Source: JALHMI01 sp964598535
GTDB taxonomy: Bacteria > Planctomycetota > Planctomycetia > Pirellulales > PALSA-1355
Reading direction: 5' to 3'
Length of the DNA stretch: 64,000 bases
Assembly (NCBI GenBank): GCA_964598535.1
Contig: CAZRCI010000001.1
Span: 1-64,000, forward strand
Positions 36,906 through 45,066 of the stretch are shown one piece after another. Every line of letters starts with the position of its first letter. Position 1 is the stretch's first letter. The position numbers and the translations under genes are program-made. The notes beneath the pieces are model-generated. The model saw only the letters and a list, made by a program, of their open reading frames with translations, ran no database searches and was not told the DNA's origin.

Positions 36906-38428
36906 GATCCGACTCTCCGCCGCCGTGTCATGCGTTTTTCCAAGTACGATGCCAGCCGCGCCAGCGGAATGCTCATCGCCAGGTAAAGCAGGGCGGTGAG
37001 CGCCGCCAGTTCCAAGGTCGCTCCCGTATCGTTCCGCTGCACGCTGTATTGCTTGGTGAGCTCCATCACCGTGATCACCGAGCAAACGCTGGTGTCTTTG
37101 AACATCGCGATGAAATCGTTCGTCACCGGCGGCACCACGATTCGCGCGGCCTGCGGCACGATCACGCGCCGCAGCGCTTGCCCCTGCGTCATCCCCAGCG
37201 CGAGCGCCGCCTCCATCTGGCCACGCGGCACGGCCTGCAACCCCGCCCGATAAATCTCGGCCTCGTAGGCCGAATAATTGATCGCCAACCCCGCGATGGC
37301 CGCCCAGAACGCAGGAATGGCAATGCCCACTTCCGGCAGCAGGTAAAACACGACGTAAAGCTGCAACAAGAGCGGCGTGCCGCGCAGCACTTCCACATAG
37401 CAGATCGACAACCAGCGGAGCGGCGCCGGACCGTACAGCCGCACGATGGCCATGGCCAGACCAATCACTATCGCCAGGGGCATCGCCACCACGGCCAGCA
37501 GCACGGTCATTCCGGCCGCTTCCAGCAGCAGCCGGCCGCGGCTGCGAATCACCTCCCAGCCGCCCAGCGCCGTGGCCGTTACGCCCAGCTCCTCGTCGCT
37601 GGCGCTGCCCAGCGAGGCGAGCTCCGTCTGCTTGTCGTTCCACAAACCGTAACGACGCAGCACTTCTTCCAGCTTGCCCGAGGCCAACAGCTTGCCGATC
37701 GACGCGTTCAGCGCGTCGCGCAGCCGTTCGTCTCCCGGACGCAAAAAGACGACGTAATACCCGCGCCCCACGGGATCACCGATCCGCGTTAGCTCCTGAA
37801 ACCGCTGGCGATAGAACACCACGGCCGGCAGGTCGGCGAGCGTGGCGTCGAGCTTGCGGGTTTCAACCTCGCGCATCGCGTCGGTCGTGCCTTCGTAGAT
37901 CACGATCTCAACCGCGTCGCGGTAGTGCTCTTCCAGATAGCCCTGCGCGGCCGAGGCTTCGAGCACCCCGATCTTCAGCTTGTGTTCGCCCGGCGCGGGC
38001 GGCTTCACGTCGCTCCACGACTGGAGCCGCGGATTGTCGCGCCGTCCCAGCAGCACAAGTTGATAGATGTAGTACGGCCGTGTATGCAGAAACCTGCCGG
38101 CCCGCGAAGGCGTTAGTTCATAACCGTTCATCACCACATCGATCTGCCGCGTTTCGAGCAGATCGAGCAGACTGTGCCAGGGGCCTTGAAAGAATCGGGC
38201 GCCGACACCCAACTCCGCGGCCATCCGCCGTGCCAATTCGGTCTCGAAGCCGATCATGGTTTCCGGCTTCGCCGGATCCGGATACACGTAGGGTCCGCCG
38301 CCTTCGGCGTCCGCGCCCCAGATGAGTTCGCCGCGCGCGAGCACCGTGTCGAGCCCGTCTGCCCGGGCCGCGCAGGGCGCAACACAGATCGCAAGCAGTA
38401 AAACCAGCAGCATGAACCGAGTGAGCAT
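36902..38428 (-). CDS. Amino-acid ABC transporter, fused substrate-binding protein and permease
   Basis: A 508-residue fusion. A signal peptide (MLTRFMLLVLLLAICVAPCA, ending ARADG) is followed by a bacterial SBP3-type binding domain (about residues 25-270; GFETELARRMAAELGVGARF, DVVMNGYELTPSRAGRFLHT, RKLDATLADLPAVVFY). From about residue 300 comes a permease of the HisM/GlnP type with YVEVLRGTPLLLQLYVVFYL and the EAA-loop region YRAGLQAVPRGQMEAALALG. The fused layout is known for some bacterial glutamine/arginine importers. The ligand is not predictable. The ATG at 38428 directly precedes the signal peptide. It ends overlapping the ATPase start by 4 bp. Confidence 0.92.
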   Translation of the reverse strand: MLTRFMLLVLLLAICVAPCAARADGLDTVLARGELIWGADAEGGGPYVYPDPAKPETMIGFETELARRMAAELGVGARFFQGPWHSLLDLLETRQIDVVMNGYELTPSRAGRFLHTRPYYIYQLVLLGRRDNPRLQSWSDVKPPAPGEHKLKIGVLEASAAQGYLEEHYRDAVEIVIYEGTTDAMREVETRKLDATLADLPAVVFYRQRFQELTRIGDPVGRGYYVVFLRPGDERLRDALNASIGKLLASGKLEEVLRRYGLWNDKQTELASLGSASDEELGVTATALGGWEVIRSRGRLLLEAAGMTVLLAVVAMPLAIVIGLAMAIVRLYGPAPLRWLSICYVEVLRGTPLLLQLYVVFYLLPEVGIAIPAFWAAIAGLAINYSAYEAEIYRAGLQAVPRGQMEAALALGMTQGQALRRVIVPQAARIVVPPVTNDFIAMFKDTSVCSVITVMELTKQYSVQRNDTGATLELAALTALLYLAMSIPLARLASYLEKRMTRRRRVGS

Positions 38429-38592
38429 GCGTTCCAATGTATCCCACACGCCGCGCCGCGGAATACCGAATTGCACCGCTGCCTTACGCTTGTGGAGCGT
38501 CAGCGAAGTGCGAAGGGCGGGGCTCGAACGCGGTCCCCATTACCTTGCGGCAGGGCGCTCGCGTTTCGGGCTTGGCGCGAATCGTGGCCCTT

Positions 38593-40512
38593 TTAATGTT
38601 CGCTGGGCTCTTCCAGATACGTGTAGCCCTCGAGCCCGCCTTCGTAGAAACGAAGGAAGCGGCCGGCCTCTTCATAGCCGATTCGGCCCTCGCGCACGGC
38701 ACGTTCGACGGAGTCTCGAAATTGGCTGCGCAGGCCTTCGACGTTGAACTCCACGTAGTCGAGCACTTCGCGAACCGTGTCGCCCTTGATTACGGCGTCG
38801 AGCACGACCTGGCCGCTTTCGTCCATGCTCACGTGTACGGCGTTCGTGTCTCCGAACAAGTTATGCATGTCGCCCAGGATCTCCTGGTAAGCACCCAGCA
38901 GGAACGCGCCCAGGTAGTAAGGTTCGCCGTTGAACGGATGCAGGGGCAACGTTCGCTTCACGTCGCGGCGATCGATAAATTGCTCGATCTTCCCATCCGA
39001 ATCGCAAGTGATGTCGCCCAGCACGGCGTGCCGCGTCGGCCGCTCTTCCAGCCGGTGAATCGGCATCACCGGAAACAACTGCTTGATTGCCCAACTGTCG
39101 GGCATCGACTGGAACAGCGAGAAATTGCAGAAGTACGTATCGCTCAGCAGCGCGTCGAGCCCTTCGAGTTCCTCGGGCACGAATTCGAGCTGCTTCGTCA
39201 GCCGCTGGATCTTATGGCAGATGGCCCAAAACAAGTTTTCGGCCATCGATCGCTGCACCAGGGGCAGGTATCCGCCGGCAAACAGGTTCATCGCCATGTC
39301 GAGCGATTGGCCCGCGTCGTGATAGGCTTCCAGCACGTTGCGCACGGTCAGGTTCTGATAGGTATCCAGCAGGTCGTGCAGCGGCTGCTCGACGTCCTCG
39401 CTCAGTTGCAGCGGCACGTCGTTCTCCCCCTGGCCGGCCACGCCCAGCACGCCGAACACGAGCGCGCTGTGATAAGCCACCACGGCGCGTCCGCTTTCGG
39501 AGATGATCGTCGGATGCTTGACGCCCGCTTCGTCGCACACGCTCTGCACGTGGTACACGACGTCGTTGGCATATTCCTGGAGCGTGTAGTTCGCGCTCGA
39601 TTCGAAGTTGGTTTGCGAGCCGTCGTAGTCGACGCCCAGGCCGCCGCCCACGTCGAGGTACTCCAGGCCCGCGCCCTGCTTCACCAGGTCGACGTAAATC
39701 CGCGTGGCTTCGTTCAGCGCGCCTTTGATCTGGCGAATGTTCGTAATCTGGCTGCCCAGGTGGAAGTGCAACAGTTTGAAGCAATCTTCCATGCCCCGGC
39801 TCTTGAGCTCGCCGAGCGCGCGGAGAATCTCGCTGACCGTCAGGCCGAACTTCGAGCGATATCCACCCGACTGCTGCCAGCGGCCGCTCCCGCGCGCGGC
39901 CAGCTTCACGCGGAAGCCGATCAGCGGGCGCACGCCAATCTTTTCGGCAAGCTGCAAAATCAGTTCGAGCTCGGTGTACTTTTCGACGACCGGAATGATC
40001 ACCCGCCCCATCTTCAGGGCCATCATCGCCATCTCGATGAACTCGGCGTCCTTGAAGCCGTTGCAGATGATCGGCGTGTCGTCGGTCGCCATCGCCACCA
40101 CGGCCATCAGTTCCGGCTTGCTGCCGGCCTCGAGCCCAAACTTGTAGGGCTTGCCGAATCGCACGACCTCTTCCACCACCTGACGCTGCTGGTTCACCTT
40201 GATCGGATAAACGCAATGATACGTGCCGGTGTATTTATGCTCGCCGATCGCGGCTTCGAACGCCCTGTGGATTTCGCCCAAGCGATGCTTGAGGATCTCG
40301 CCGAAACGAATCAGGATCGGCAGGTCGATGCCGCGCAGTTGCAGCCGGTCGATCAGTTGCTTCAGATCCAGCCAGCGTTCGGGATCCTTCTCCGGGTGAA
40401 CGCGCAGGTGGCCGTCCTCGCCGATGGAGAAGTAGCCCTTCCCCCAGCGTCCGACTTCGTACATTTCCGCGGCGTCGGTCACCGTCCAGCGTCGCACTTC
40501 TTGATCGAGCAT
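38593..40512 (-). CDS. speA: Biosynthetic arginine decarboxylase
   Basis: Converts arginine to agmatine, the first step of one route to putrescine and spermidine. The 639 residues match the large PLP-dependent SpeA form: the PLP-lysine segment YHCVYPIKVNQQRQVVEEV, then KFGLEAGSKPELMAVVAMA, GYRSKFGLTVSEILRALGEL, FHLGSQITNIRQIKGALNEA and VGGGLGVDYDGSQT, with a C-terminal ITCDSDGKIEQFIDRRDVKR that holds the active-site Cys-Asp pair. The start at 40512 (MLDQEVRRWTVTDAAEMYEV) fits the family. It appears to stand alone, 164 bp from the ABC transporter start. The possible spermidine-synthase-like gene near 6-7 kb is not adjacent. Confidence 0.97.
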   Translation of the reverse strand: MLDQEVRRWTVTDAAEMYEVGRWGKGYFSIGEDGHLRVHPEKDPERWLDLKQLIDRLQLRGIDLPILIRFGEILKHRLGEIHRAFEAAIGEHKYTGTYHCVYPIKVNQQRQVVEEVVRFGKPYKFGLEAGSKPELMAVVAMATDDTPIICNGFKDAEFIEMAMMALKMGRVIIPVVEKYTELELILQLAEKIGVRPLIGFRVKLAARGSGRWQQSGGYRSKFGLTVSEILRALGELKSRGMEDCFKLLHFHLGSQITNIRQIKGALNEATRIYVDLVKQGAGLEYLDVGGGLGVDYDGSQTNFESSANYTLQEYANDVVYHVQSVCDEAGVKHPTIISESGRAVVAYHSALVFGVLGVAGQGENDVPLQLSEDVEQPLHDLLDTYQNLTVRNVLEAYHDAGQSLDMAMNLFAGGYLPLVQRSMAENLFWAICHKIQRLTKQLEFVPEELEGLDALLSDTYFCNFSLFQSMPDSWAIKQLFPVMPIHRLEERPTRHAVLGDITCDSDGKIEQFIDRRDVKRTLPLHPFNGEPYYLGAFLLGAYQEILGDMHNLFGDTNAVHVSMDESGQVVLDAVIKGDTVREVLDYVEFNVEGLRSQFRDSVERAVREGRIGYEEAGRFLRFYEGGLEGYTYLEEPSEH

Positions 40513-40589
40513 CTTTGAACGACCCTCGGCGAAAGAATTTATCAGAGGCAGTCCGGCAACTCAGGACGCGGATGGAATGATCCACGAGC

Positions 40590-40644
40590 CCAAAGCGCTA
40601 GCGAGGGGACGCCGCTCTGTGATTCTCCCTCGCTGGCGCTTTGG
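40590..40644. other. 18-bp hairpin in the speA divergent intergenic region
   Basis: CCAAAGCGCTAGCGAGGG (40590-40607) pairs with CCCTCGCTGGCGCTTTGG (40627-40644), with one G-T wobble and a 19-nt loop. It lies in the 378-bp region 40513-40890 between divergently transcribed genes, so it cannot terminate either. No gene or clear promoter was seen in the rest of the region. Confidence 0.6.
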
Positions 40645-40890
40645 ACTTAACACTTCAAGCCAAAGCTCCCGGACAGCCTCGCTTACCTCAAGGCAAACGG
40701 ACCATCGTAGCGAATTATTGGCAAGTGGTCGACGGAGAGCTACGGTAAAAAACCTTCGGCCGGCAGGATTTGCGGCCGCGCCCCCCGGCGCCTACTCCGA
40801 CGGGCTATGGCGGTCGGGACGCGTGTTGCCAATAATCGTCCATATCCGCGCCTTGCTTCTGCTCCCTCCTCAACCGCTTCCCGCCCAAAC

Positions 40891-41760
40891 ATGACCGCCG
40901 AAGCCCGATGGATCGCTAGTACGTCGGCCAGCGCCCTCTATTGGGCCGAATGTCGACTCACGCACCCGCGGCGCGTGCCGCATATGCCCGACGAAGTCAC
41001 CGCCGTCGCAGACGCGCTCCTGCGCGAGCTCCAGTCGCAAGCCATCGAGCCGCTATTTTTCTTCGCACACGCACTACCTCTTTGCGTGCGTCTCGAATCT
41101 CCACGGCAACTTGTCGACGCGGCCCTGGCCAAACTGCACGGCTCGGCCGGCGCGGCCCAGCCCGAACCGATCGCTCGCAATATCGCGACACTCTACGCCG
41201 CGGTTCAGCAACACCTGCCACGACTGGTCGAAGAACTCGACCTGCGCACCGGCCCGATCCGCGAGCAGTGGGAGGCGCGCGGCCCAGGACTCGTCGCCAT
41301 GCTGCGCCGGCTCACCGAACCGGACGTCGCTCCCCAAAACGCCGAGGTCATCCTCGTGCGCCCTGTCACCGGCGGTCGCGGCCAGGCGTTCCCCGCGTAC
41401 CATTCGCTCGTCGTCGAAGCGGTGCTCGCCAACTCGATTCCAGAACTCCCTGAAATCGTCCGGCTTGCCTGGCTTTGGGGCCAATTGCATTTCGATCTGC
41501 CAAAATACCGCGATCCGCTCGGTCCTGGGCAAATCGCCGGCGTGGGCCGGCTTGCGCTGATTCCGGCCGTGCTTGCGGCGGCCGCTGAGACCGACCTGGC
41601 GCGCTTTGAGCCGCGCACGATTGCGCTCGCCCTCGATGCCTGGCAAGTCGGCCCGGCAAACGTCGAACTGCTAAACGATTGGTGGATCACGTATCAAGAA
41701 TCCCGAACGCCGTGGGCCGTCGCGCTGGCCGGCCTCGAACGCCTACTGGCAAGCGATTGA
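40891..41760 (+). CDS. Protein of unknown function
   Basis: A 289-residue soluble protein without signal peptide, starting MTAEARWIASTSASALYWAE at the ATG at 40891. The frame opens further upstream but without a ribosome-binding site or sensible sequence. It is largely alpha-helical with Leu/Ala-rich stretches (DEVTAVADALLRELQSQAIE) and a central part QNAEVILVRPVTGGRGQAFP. Its C-terminal half (LPEIVRLAWLWGQLHFDLPK, then WQVGPANVELLNDWW) has conserved-looking Trp residues. I recognise no family or catalytic motif. The following gene starts 94 bp later on the same strand. Confidence 0.65.
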   Translation: MTAEARWIASTSASALYWAECRLTHPRRVPHMPDEVTAVADALLRELQSQAIEPLFFFAHALPLCVRLESPRQLVDAALAKLHGSAGAAQPEPIARNIATLYAAVQQHLPRLVEELDLRTGPIREQWEARGPGLVAMLRRLTEPDVAPQNAEVILVRPVTGGRGQAFPAYHSLVVEAVLANSIPELPEIVRLAWLWGQLHFDLPKYRDPLGPGQIAGVGRLALIPAVLAAAAETDLARFEPRTIALALDAWQVGPANVELLNDWWITYQESRTPWAVALAGLERLLASD

Positions 41761-41854
41761 CCCGAACAACAAAAACAGCCCCCCGCGGTCAACGCAATTC
41801 CCCTTGGTATCTTTAGATCTTTCCTACCCCGCCATCCCCCCGGATCCACGTGCG

Positions 41855-42544
41855 ATGAACCTCACGCTCAAGATCGATCGCCCGCCAGTCATTCAAATCG
41901 CGCTCGACTATGCCACGTTTGAAGAGGCGCTCGAGATGGCACGGATCGGCGTCGAGGCCGGCGTCGATTGGCTCGAGATCGGCACGCCGCTGATCGTCTC
42001 GCAAGGCGTGGCCCCCATCGGCCGAATGGTTCGCGCATTTCCCGGCTATCCGGTGCTCGCCGACTATAAAACCATGGACTCCGGCTGGAAGAACGTCGAA
42101 CGCACCGCCACGCAAGGCGGCCACGTGATGACCGTCTGCGCGGGGGCTCCAGACGAAACCGTCCGCTCGGCGATCGCCGAGTCGAAACGCTCCGGCGTGT
42201 GGGTCGTCGTCGATACGATCGGCGTCCAGGATCAGCCGGCCCGGACTCGTCAGTGCGCCGAATGGGGCGCGCACATGATCTACTTGCACTACGGCGCCGA
42301 CCAACGCAAGGCCGACGCCACGCGCGACAGTACCCAGTGGCTGGCGGCCGTGCAGCAAGCGGTGAACATTCCTGTCGGCGTTGGCTGCTTTTTGCCGGAA
42401 GACGGCATCCGCGCGGCTCAAGCCGGCGCCGAGCTCGTGGCCATTGGTCATCCGGTCATTAGCGCCGCCGATCCGCTCGCCGCGCTGCGCGAGTTCGTCC
42501 GCGAGGTCAAAGCCGCCTTCCGTCCGCGCACGCTCTGGCCATAA
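41855..42544 (+). CDS. Hexulose-6-phosphate synthase-like enzyme (OMP decarboxylase superfamily)
   Basis: A 229-residue TIM-barrel protein of the KGPDC/HPS group. It begins MNLTLKIDRPPVIQIALDYA (strand 1 Asp), then GVDWLEIGTPLIVSQGVAPI, VLADYKTMDSGWKNVERTAT (the D-x-K-x-x-D Mg-binding motif) and HVMTVCAGAPDETVRSAIAE. Later VGVGCFLPEDGIRAAQAGAE and LVAIGHPVIS supply the phosphate-binding loops. Members either condense formaldehyde with ribulose 5-phosphate or decarboxylate 3-keto-L-gulonate 6-phosphate. No 6-phospho-3-hexuloisomerase gene is adjacent, so the assignment as formaldehyde-fixing HPS is tentative. The ATG at 41855 is preferred over the upstream one at 41804. Confidence 0.78.
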   Translation: MNLTLKIDRPPVIQIALDYATFEEALEMARIGVEAGVDWLEIGTPLIVSQGVAPIGRMVRAFPGYPVLADYKTMDSGWKNVERTATQGGHVMTVCAGAPDETVRSAIAESKRSGVWVVVDTIGVQDQPARTRQCAEWGAHMIYLHYGADQRKADATRDSTQWLAAVQQAVNIPVGVGCFLPEDGIRAAQAGAELVAIGHPVISAADPLAALREFVREVKAAFRPRTLWP

Positions 42545-42774
42545 CGCGCGGCCCCTGCCTCTCCGCGGGAGTGGTTGCCCCGTCGGTGGTCCAGGATGCT
42601 AGCAGGCGCGCCGCCTACGGCGGTCGACTGCCATTGCTGCCGCCAGGGGCTTTCCCGTATGATCCCGCCGCTTTTGCCCGCCGTGCGGTTGCGCATCGCC
42701 GGGCAAAGCGAACATGGAACTAGAGAGACACGGCGGCACGGAAGCCCCTTCGAATCGCGGCAGGAACCCCTGGC

Positions 42775-43560
42775 ATGGAATCCTCGACGGTGTTGGCCTT
42801 TCGCATCTTCGTGATGTTGAGTTGCCTGATCATCGTGCCGCTGGCGGCCATCTTTGGCAGCGCGTTCCCCGATGTCGTCAAAAGCGTCCTGGTCGACCGT
42901 ATCGTCGCGCTCGGCACCGAGAAGCCCGCCGATCCTCAGCCGGGCGCGGCCGACCCCAACGGCTTTCGCACGGTTGTCCCCACGATGGGAGCGCCGGGCG
43001 CGGCCGAAGCCGCCAATAGTTGGAATACGGCTCCACCCTGGAATGGCCCGCATCTGCCACCGGCGCCCGGCCATGCCCCTCCGGCCGTGGTTCCCGTCGG
43101 CGGGCCGGGCCACCCCTACGCCAGCAACCAATCGGCCGGTTATGCGGCGCCCGCACCGTTTCCGGAAGCCACGCCCGCCGTGGCGACGGTCCCGGCGCCG
43201 GCTCCCGCGCCTTTGCCAATGGCTCCTAGCGCGGGCATGAACGCGCCGTTCGCGGCCGACCGTACCGCTTGTCCGCTCGAAACGACCGATCCCTTCAAGG
43301 ACATGGAACGCCGCCTGCGGCAGCACGGGGCGACCTATTATTTGCTAGAAACCTGGGGGGCCAACGGCGAGCTATACCGCTTTCACTGCCGCATGGCCGT
43401 GGCCAACAACGCCGCTTATACCCGCCATTTCGAAGCCACCGACCGCGATGCCTTGAAGGCGATGGCCGACGTGCTGACACAGGTCGAAGCCTGGCGCGCC
43501 AGCAGTAGCGCTGATCTGACCCAACAACCGGCGGCCGCGCCCGCCGTTTGGACGCGCTAA
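42775..43560 (+). CDS. Membrane-anchored protein with Pro/Ala-rich linker, function unknown
   Basis: A 261-residue protein. The N-terminal VLAFRIFVMLSCLIIVPLAA is a single membrane anchor. Residues about 50-160 are a low-complexity, Pro/Ala/Gly-rich linker, probably periplasmic or flexible. The C-terminal 95 residues form a compact domain starting CPLETTDPFKDMERRLRQHG and containing YYLLETWGANGELYRFHCRM, with probable structural Cys residues at both ends of the segment. The ATG at 42775 has CAGGAA upstream. I do not recognise the domain. Its neighbours give no clear functional hint. Confidence 0.65.
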   Translation: MESSTVLAFRIFVMLSCLIIVPLAAIFGSAFPDVVKSVLVDRIVALGTEKPADPQPGAADPNGFRTVVPTMGAPGAAEAANSWNTAPPWNGPHLPPAPGHAPPAVVPVGGPGHPYASNQSAGYAAPAPFPEATPAVATVPAPAPAPLPMAPSAGMNAPFAADRTACPLETTDPFKDMERRLRQHGATYYLLETWGANGELYRFHCRMAVANNAAYTRHFEATDRDALKAMADVLTQVEAWRASSSADLTQQPAAAPAVWTR

Positions 43561-43741
43561 ACTCCTCTGCCGCTTGGCACCCTATTTGCCCCGCGTTTGA
43601 CGCTTTTTCTTGGCATTTGTCCGCGAGCCGGCCGGGCAACCTGTCTTTCCGCGGAAATGGGCCCCACGTATCGTGTTACCGGTCCCAGCAGCCACGCCAA
43701 AAGGTACTTGTCAGTCACGCCGACGCTGCTTACCTTTACCG

Positions 43742-44524
43742 GTGCAAGAGTTAGGCATTCTCACCAGCTTCCCAGCGCGCAAGGCAAACCCTTTGTCACG
43801 GTCCGGCAAGTCGCATCGTACGGCAGCCTCGCAACTCACGGGCGCGCGCAATCCGCTGCGCGCCGCGAGCCCGGCCGAGCTCCTTCCGCGCCGAAGCACC
43901 TCGCGCAACTGGCGCCGCCGCTTGGTCTCCCCCGCGCCGGAAGAAAAAGCCCCCGTCGATCCTTGCCTGCGCGACCCGAGCGCCGCGCGGCTCGAAGCCG
44001 TGCTGTTTCTTGCCCGAGAACCGCTCAACACCCGCAAACTTGCGCAAATGGCCAACCTGGCCGATGGCACCGAAGCCCGGACCTTGGTCCGCCGGCTCAA
44101 CGACTGGTACGATGCCACGAACAGCGCCTTTCGCGCCGAAGAAATCGCCGGCGGTTACCAGCTCTTGTCGCGTCCTCAGTTCGCGGGCTGGCTGCGCCGC
44201 GGCGGCACGGCGCCGGGCGAGGTGCGACTTTCCGCGCCGGCTCTGGAAACTTTGGCCGTCGTTGCTTATCGTCAACCGGTTATGCGCGCGGAAATCGAAG
44301 CCATTCGAGGGGTCGATTGCGGCGAGATCCTCCGCCAACTGATGGAACGAGGACTGGTCCGTACCGCGGGCCGGGCACACGAACTAGGACGTCCCTATCT
44401 CTATGCCACGACACGCCGCTTTCTGCAGGTCTTCGGCCTCCGCCACTTGGACGACCTGCCCAGAGCCGAACAATTGCGGGCCCCCGCCGAAACGGCCGCC
44501 GCGACACAAAACTCTATTCATTAG
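43742..44524 (+). CDS. scpB: Segregation and condensation protein B
   Basis: The winged-helix subunit that, with ScpA and SMC, forms the chromosome condensin. The conserved part starts about residue 80: AARLEAVLFLAREPLNTRKL, then ADGTEARTLVRRLNDWYDAT, YQLLSRPQFAGWLRRGG and RLSAPALETLAVVAYRQPVM, with VDCGEILRQLMERGLV and PYLYATTRRFLQVFGL, as in ScpB. The first 75 residues are a basic, low-complexity extension and the start is uncertain; a GTG at 43742 gives 260 residues, and an in-frame ATG at 43610 gives 304. scpA is not nearby. The next gene follows 81 bp later. Confidence 0.85.
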   Translation: MQELGILTSFPARKANPLSRSGKSHRTAASQLTGARNPLRAASPAELLPRRSTSRNWRRRLVSPAPEEKAPVDPCLRDPSAARLEAVLFLAREPLNTRKLAQMANLADGTEARTLVRRLNDWYDATNSAFRAEEIAGGYQLLSRPQFAGWLRRGGTAPGEVRLSAPALETLAVVAYRQPVMRAEIEAIRGVDCGEILRQLMERGLVRTAGRAHELGRPYLYATTRRFLQVFGLRHLDDLPRAEQLRAPAETAAATQNSIH

Positions 44525-44605
44525 AACTCGGAAAGCCGAGATCGAAATACGAGTCATCCACACGAGCTACTGACGAACTACTGAATTTCGAGGAGGATTG
44601 CGAAC

Positions 44606-44947
44606 GTGATCACCACCGCCTTGCCCGAAGACGCACTCCGCGAACTTGCCGCTCTTATCGGCGAGTCGCGGGCCACCTTGTTGCGCGACTTTCCGGGCGT
44701 CGTCGAGAACAACCCTCGCGCGTACGACGACGAGGAAGACGAAGAAGAAGACGAGGAACTTGACGAAGAGGAAGACGAAGAAGACGACCTCGAAGACGAC
44801 GAATGGGAAGAAGTCGACGAGGACGACGATGAAGAGGAGGAGGAGGAAGAAGAGGAAGAGGACGATGAAGAGTGGGATGACGAAGACGAAGACTGGGACG
44901 ACGAAGATGAAGACGAGGACGATTGGGACGAAGAAGACGAAGAATAG
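44606..44947 (+). CDS. Extremely acidic protein, function unknown
   Basis: A 113-residue protein starting from a GTG at 44606 with a perfect AGGAGG 9 bp upstream, so translation is well supported despite the odd composition. The first 39 residues look like a small folded or helical region (MITTALPEDALRELAALIGE, then SRATLLRDFPGVVENNP). From about residue 40 to the end nearly every residue is Asp or Glu, with a few single Leu, Val and Trp residues spaced along the tract (EEW, DDW, EDW, DDW). No Lys or Arg occurs in this part. Such polyanionic tails can mimic nucleic acid or bind basic partners. It lies after scpB and may be co-transcribed. Confidence 0.75.
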   Translation: MITTALPEDALRELAALIGESRATLLRDFPGVVENNPRAYDDEEDEEEDEELDEEEDEEDDLEDDEWEEVDEDDDEEEEEEEEEEDDEEWDDEDEDWDDEDEDEDDWDEEDEE

Positions 44948-44992
44948 TTCTTCGTCAACGCGTTCCGGCCGATCGCTCGCTTGAACCATACG

Positions 44993-45028
44993 ACAAGCCC
45001 AGGGACTTTCTACAGTCGCTGGGCTTGT
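44993..45028. terminator. Hairpin between convergent genes
   Basis: ACAAGCCCAG (44993-45002) pairs perfectly with CTGGGCTTGT (45019-45028) around a 16-nt loop. It lies between the acidic-protein stop (44947) and the convergent hemA stop (45067). T-runs are absent, so the strength is uncertain. Confidence 0.6.
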
Positions 45029-45066
45029 TCATGCGCGCATCGCCGCGCGAAGGGGGGCGGAGGCTC

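Noticed and set aside
38490..38560. tRNA-like stretch with GTTCGAGCCCC on the minus strand
   Set aside because: The T-stem does not pair, no acceptor stem or anticodon arm can be drawn, and the length is wrong.
38437..40518. Plus-strand frame of 693 codons opposite speA
   Set aside because: It is longer than speA itself but is low in complexity, rich in His, Arg and Ala, and matches no family, while the minus strand encodes a full arginine decarboxylase. Long antisense frames are expected at this GC content.
40807..40890. Longer start for the unknown protein at 40891
   Set aside because: The added residues are low in complexity and no ribosome-binding site precedes 40807.
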